This document shows, in pieces, positions 15,137-18,264 of a DNA stretch of 18,264 nucleotides. The notes under the pieces are model-generated. The model saw only the letters and a list, made by a program, of their open reading frames with translations, did no database searches and was not told the DNA's origin. This stretch comes from Micrococcales bacterium UBA7469 (lineage in GTDB: Bacteria > Actinomycetota > Actinomycetes > Actinomycetales > Microbacteriaceae). The stretch lies in assembly GCA_002479805.1 (NCBI GenBank), contig DLPB01000017.1, forward strand, positions 1 through 18,264. Direction: 5' to 3'. Made by a program: the position numbers and the translations under genes. Each line of letters starts with the position of its first letter. The stretch's first letter is position 1.

Positions 15137-16579
15137 ATGTCGCAAGTCGGGTATAAATTTGTTTTCGTGACCGAAACAGAAAACATACCAAGCCTTTTGT
15201 CCGTGGCAAATGCCGCGAAAATGCTCCAGTTAAGCGAGCAACGCGTTAGGGGCTTAGCCACTACTGGCCAACTCAAAGCCACCAAAGTCGGTAGCTCTTG
15301 GGTTATTGCACCGGATTCAGTTGACGAGTTGGCTCGCCAACGTGGTTTAGTGGCACCACTACAGAAGCCCCATGGCAAAGACGCTGAATCACTAAAAGTC
15401 CTTAGTTTCTTCACGGGCGCCATGGGTCTGGATCTCGGGCTGGAAGAAGCGGGACTTGAAACGATTCTTGCTTGCGAATTTGATAAATGGTCCAGAGCGA
15501 CCATTTCAAAGAATAAGCCGGATATTCCTTTGCTAGGCGACGTTTGGAACTGCACAGCAAGTTCGATTCGCGAGGCCGCCGGGCTAGCTAGCCATGATGA
15601 TATCGACGTGATTGCCGGCGGCCCGCCTTGTCAGGCCTTTAGCACTGCTGGAAATCGTCAGGGCTTTGAAGATATTCGCGGCAACGTGTTTCTTCACTTC
15701 ATCGATTTAGCGATGGAATTGAAGCCGAAGTATTTAGTTCTTGAAAACGTTCGCGGGTTGCTTTCTGCTGCATTAAAACACCGCCCACTCAATCAACGAG
15801 GCGGCTCCAACCCCCCACTTACTGAAGAAGAAATGCCCGGTGGCGCTTTGAAATTCATTGTGTCAAAGATTCGCGCACACGGCTACGCGATTAGTTTCAA
15901 CCTTTACAACGCAGCAAATTTTGGAGCACCTCAAACGCGAGAGCGTGTGATACTCATTTGCTCAAGAAACGGAGAAAAAGTTCCATATTTGAAACCGACT
16001 CGAAGCGAAACTGGCTCATTTGGCTTACCAGCTTGGAAGACGTTTCGCGATGCAGTAGGTGACATTCAAAACATGGAACATGCGCACATAAACTTCCCCG
16101 AAGATCGCTTGCACTACTATCGCATGCTAGGACCTGGCCAATATTGGAAGCATCTTCCTGAAGAGTTGCAAAAGGAGGCCTTGGGTAATTCGTACCATTC
16201 AGGGGGTGGCAAGACAGGTTTCCTTAGGCGCCTATCGTGGGACAAACCGTCGCCAACACTCGTTACCCATCCAGCAATGCCTGCGACAGACCTCGCTCAC
16301 CCGGAAGAACTCAGACCATTGAGTATTCAAGAGTACAAGCGTGTACAAGAGTTTCCCGACAATTGGGATCTCCAGGGGCCACTCGTTCAGCAATACAAAC
16401 AGGTCGGTAATGCTGTTCCCATTCCGCTAGGTAAGGCGGTTGGACTGCAACTACTTGCACATTCCAAGGGTGTGCCATTAGTTCCTCCCGCTGGTTTCAA
16501 GTACTCAAGGTATAGAGGCACCAATGATGTGGAGTTCCTTGGCGAATCAGAGAGTGTGTCGGAACCAAGCTTGTTCTAA
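15137..16579 (+). CDS. DNA cytosine-5 methyltransferase with N-terminal helix-turn-helix (predicted GGWCC-type)
   Basis: 480 residues. Residues ~17-70 form an excisionase/MerR-like HTH_17 domain (LLSVANAAKMLQLSEQRVRG, ending WVIAPDSVDELARQRG). The methyltransferase follows with motif I FFTGAMGLDLGL (AdoMet), motif IV GGPPCQAF with the catalytic Cys, motif VI LVLENVRGL, motif VIII QTRERVILI and motif X GNAVPIPLGKAVG. The target-recognition stretch with SGGGKTGFLRRLSWDKPSPT resembles M.SinI/AvaII-type enzymes of GGWCC specificity; this is inference. It protects host DNA from the convergent endonuclease, with which it shares CTAA at 16576-16579. The HTH may let it control its own promoter. ATG 15137 lacks a Shine-Dalgarno; GTG 15167, 9 bases after TATAAA, is a likely leaderless start and still keeps the whole HTH. 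Confidence 0.93.
   Translation: MSQVGYKFVFVTETENIPSLLSVANAAKMLQLSEQRVRGLATTGQLKATKVGSSWVIAPDSVDELARQRGLVAPLQKPHGKDAESLKVLSFFTGAMGLDLGLEEAGLETILACEFDKWSRATISKNKPDIPLLGDVWNCTASSIREAAGLASHDDIDVIAGGPPCQAFSTAGNRQGFEDIRGNVFLHFIDLAMELKPKYLVLENVRGLLSAALKHRPLNQRGGSNPPLTEEEMPGGALKFIVSKIRAHGYAISFNLYNAANFGAPQTRERVILICSRNGEKVPYLKPTRSETGSFGLPAWKTFRDAVGDIQNMEHAHINFPEDRLHYYRMLGPGQYWKHLPEELQKEALGNSYHSGGGKTGFLRRLSWDKPSPTLVTHPAMPATDLAHPEELRPLSIQEYKRVQEFPDNWDLQGPLVQQYKQVGNAVPIPLGKAVGLQLLAHSKGVPLVPPAGFKYSRYRGTNDVEFLGESESVSEPSLF
15152..15157 (+). promoter_or_regulatory. -10-like TATAAA of the methyltransferase gene
   Basis: TATAAA at 15152-15157 lies 9 bases before GTG 15167 and inside the open frame if ATG 15137 is used. 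Transcription would start at or near the GTG. If right, ATG 15137 is upstream of the message and not used. Confidence 0.4.
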
Positions 16580-17235
16580 GTCCTAAGGTCTCTCAGATAT
16601 TTCCTTGCAAATTCATCGAAGTCCTGTTCACTTAGCGAAACATTTTCGATGCCTCCTGGGAATGCGCCCCAATTTGTTTCACCAGTTCTTGAGAAAGTTC
16701 GGAACCACTTTACGATTTCAGTTCCGTCTCTAACGCTAGAGCTAGAAGAATTTTCTGAATTATCACGGTTCTTGATCTGGAGCGGGATCCACTGCTTCAC
16801 CTTGCTCTTGGTTACCGTCAAAAAGTCAACCTTTTTCACCACTTCACCAGAGCACCAAACCCAATCGAAAGCTTCGACTTTGCTTGCGATGTATCTCTCT
16901 AGCAGGTCACCAACAATATTTTCCGCAGCCATTGAGAGGCTGTGCTCTTTCACCACCCTTGGAAGCGTTGATGCTTCCAATCCAAAGTATTCCTGAAGGA
17001 TGAGCGACACCATTGTATCCGGGACGGTCGAGGGCTCTAATGGGGCGCGGGGGTTTCGTCCTCGCACAAATTTTCCTGCTAATCTCTCCCAGTAAGTCGC
17101 TGATCCAAAACTGTCGCCCGTTGCCGGCCTGGGTGCCAGTTCCGGATTCTCAATTAGGAACTCAACAATGACCATGAGTTTGTTAGCAAATTCAGGTGCA
17201 GTTTTCTCAAAAACACTTTTTGCTACTTCTTGCAT
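16576..17235 (-). CDS. SinI-family type II restriction endonuclease (predicted GGWCC)
   Basis: 219 residues, starting at ATG 17233-17235 with a strong AAGGGGG Shine-Dalgarno. The second half has AENIVGDLLERYI, VDFLTV, then WIPLQIKNRDNSENSSSSSV and GTEIVKWFRTF. The conserved Asp followed by Gln-x-Lys (VDF and LQIKN) fits a PD-(D/E)xK-type metal-binding core. I recognise the NRDNSENSSSS block as typical of the RE_SinI family, whose known members cut GGWCC. The gene is tail-to-tail with a matching cytosine-5 methyltransferase, which supports a type II restriction-modification pair. GGWCC sites occur in the window (for example 5336-5340, 15489-15493, 16130-16134), so they are not avoided and need methylation. 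Confidence 0.87.
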   Translation of the reverse strand: MQEVAKSVFEKTAPEFANKLMVIVEFLIENPELAPRPATGDSFGSATYWERLAGKFVRGRNPRAPLEPSTVPDTMVSLILQEYFGLEASTLPRVVKEHSLSMAAENIVGDLLERYIASKVEAFDWVWCSGEVVKKVDFLTVTKSKVKQWIPLQIKNRDNSENSSSSSVRDGTEIVKWFRTFSRTGETNWGAFPGGIENVSLSEQDFDEFARKYLRDLRT

Positions 17236-17450
17236 GCGATCCCCCTTGCATAGAGCATAACATCGGCTTCAAATTCCCGAAATTTCAAATCCTCAAACCG
17301 ACTGGTGACGATTTCACGCGCCGAAGATTGGGCGTGATAAATTCCAAGTGGATGCAGATTGGAATCCTCTAGAGTCAGTGTGTGGCCTTTAGGCACATAA
17401 GTAACCTGATGCTCGCAACTTGCCCTAAGTAGAATGGCCAGAAGGGGCAA
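17223..17450 (-). CDS. Small open frame upstream of the restriction endonuclease, doubtful
   Basis: 75 residues from TTG 17448-17450; the end overlaps the endonuclease start by 13 bases and contains its Shine-Dalgarno. The frame stays open upstream to a TAA at 17469-17471, and beyond it the same frame runs open again to 17711. No domain is recognised; the predicted protein has a hydrophobic patch LLAILL near its N-terminus and an acidic-basic tail. It lacks a helix-turn-helix, so it is not a typical restriction control protein. It may be a decayed gene, a leader, or chance. Confidence 0.2.
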   Translation of the reverse strand: MPLLAILLRASCEHQVTYVPKGHTLTLEDSNLHPLGIYHAQSSAREIVTSRFEDLKFREFEADVMLYARGIACKK

Positions 17451-17865
17451 AATACCAAGGACTCTACTTTAAGACTTCAAAGGTGAAACTTTTGGCCGTC
17501 GGGCTTCTATGCATTTCCAGCCTATAGCTGGGAAACTTGGGTAATACCAACTGCCTGGCGTAAGTGTCATCGTTGCCAAATCAATCGGCGCACTATGGAA
17601 TATGACTGGTAAAGGTTGCAAGACAACCGAAGCCAAGGAGACTTGGGCGAAGACTGACTCGACCGGACTCCGGGACGTCAAGGAGTTCCGGAGTCCCGTT
17701 GACCGAGAAGTTTATGAAGTTATGTTCTCAGCACAACTGCCCAGCGCACCACTCGAGCCTGCAAGCAAAAAACTCAGGGTGGGATGGTTCAGTCGAGCGG
17801 AGGAGTGACATCACCCAGGTTGGAGCGCTAGATTCTGGTTGTATTTTGACGTCCATCCAATTGGC
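17451..17865. other. Intergenic stretch between the restriction island and secA, no confident gene
   Basis: Only short frames on both strands (plus 17602-17808, minus 17469-17681), without recognisable domains, good start context or family resemblance. The stretch contains the hairpin at 17665-17696. It may be a remnant left by insertion of the restriction-modification island, or hold an unannotated RNA. Confidence 0.5.
17665..17696. repeat. Strong 12-bp hairpin (inverted repeat)
   Basis: GGACTCCGGGAC (17665-17676) pairs with GTTCCGGAGTCC (17685-17696), with one G-U pair and an 8-base loop. No T-run follows on either strand, so it is not a standard terminator. It could be part of a structured RNA or a recombination/binding site. 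Confidence 0.6.
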
Positions 17866-18264
17866 CTAATTCTTAAAGAACGCGCTTCCTGAGCCGCCCT
17901 GCTTTGGTTTCTGCGCTTGAGAAACTGCAGGGTTCTGCTCTTTGTGCGAGTCAACGTCACCGTGTTCATCTGGAGCACTAAAGGTCAGCTGCTGAGGCTG
18001 TTGGACCTCAACCTGAGGCTCTGCCTGCTTCAACTCGATGTTGAACAGGAACTGAACCGCCTCCTCGCGAATACCAGCCATCATGTCAATGAACATGCCG
18101 TAGCCTTCACGCTGGTATTCAACTAGTGGATCACGCTGAGCCATCGCTCTTAGGCCAATACCTTCCTTTAGGTAGTCCATCTCGTAGAGGTGGTCACGCC
18201 ACTTGCGGTCGATGACAGAGAGCATGACTCGACGCTCAAGCTCACGCATTACCTCTTCACCGAC
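17866..18264 (-). CDS. secA: Protein translocase ATPase SecA, C-terminal part
   Basis: The frame runs to the right edge, so only the last ~132 residues are present. The scaffold-helix end is clear: LERRVMLSVIDRKWRDHLYE, MDYLKEGIGLRAMAQRDPL and GYGMFIDMMAGIREEAV. SecA drives proteins through SecYEG at the membrane with ATP. The C-terminal tail after QFLFNIELKQ is Gln/Pro rich and ends in GGSGSAFFKN. It lacks the Cys/His zinc motif that binds SecB in many Gram-negative SecA proteins, as expected for an actinobacterium. The gene ends with TAG. Confidence 0.97.
   Translation of the reverse strand, partial: VGEEVMRELERRVMLSVIDRKWRDHLYEMDYLKEGIGLRAMAQRDPLVEYQREGYGMFIDMMAGIREEAVQFLFNIELKQAEPQVEVQQPQQLTFSAPDEHGDVDSHKEQNPAVSQAQKPKQGGSGSAFFKN

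Noticed and set aside
5336..16134. Avoidance of GGWCC sites as proof of restriction specificity
   Set aside because: Sites are present in several genes, including the methyltransferase itself, so no depletion can be claimed by eye.
17602..17808. Plus-strand 68-codon frame as a gene
   Set aside because: No ribosome-binding site, no domain, and it runs through the hairpin; likely chance.

Overview
The window looks like a chromosomal piece of a small-genome actinobacterium. I infer the Microbacteriaceae or a freshwater relative, but no marker gene is present to prove it. The reasons are a PdtaS-type sensor kinase, actinobacterial protein styles (FKBP, DUF998, ECF transporter, lipoprotein), moderate GC, many TTG/GTG starts, very tight packing and several promoters that appear to make leaderless mRNAs.

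Layout. Positions 1-1091 (minus strand) hold an SRA-like DNA-recognition protein and an overlapping FAD-binding photolyase-type protein that runs off the left edge. The ORF track supplied no real gene for the photolyase; I read it by hand on the minus strand. A tRNA-Lys(UUU) follows at 1169-1241. Next come a GNAT acetyltransferase, an FKBP prolyl isomerase, a conserved hypothetical with a CxxC motif, and a class I glutamine amidotransferase (peptidase C26). Positions 3410-5382 (minus) carry a secreted protein of unknown function, with a G8 tract in its ribosome-binding region, and a DUF998 membrane protein.

Positions 5491-12012 form a likely vitamin B12 block. Full-length cobalamin-dependent methionine synthase (metH, plus strand) converges on a three-gene minus-strand operon: a lipoprotein with a DUF4430/transcobalamin-like look, a one-polypeptide ECF energizing module (T domain plus two ATPase domains), and an ECF S component. 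I infer that the operon imports cobalamin, the cofactor of the neighbouring enzyme. A short-chain dehydrogenase-like protein and the sensor kinase pdtaS follow as another convergent pair.

Positions 14405-17235 are an accessory island. It holds a TIGR02391/Ymh-like gene broken (or recoded) by one in-frame TAG, a cytosine-5 DNA methyltransferase with an N-terminal helix-turn-helix, and a tail-to-tail SinI-family restriction endonuclease (predicted GGWCC system). About 630 bases with no confident gene follow, containing a strong hairpin, and then the C-terminal end of secA at the right edge.

Four convergent gene pairs end in exactly four shared bases (CTAA or CTAG), so their stop codons interlock. 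This is a recurrent sign of genome compaction.
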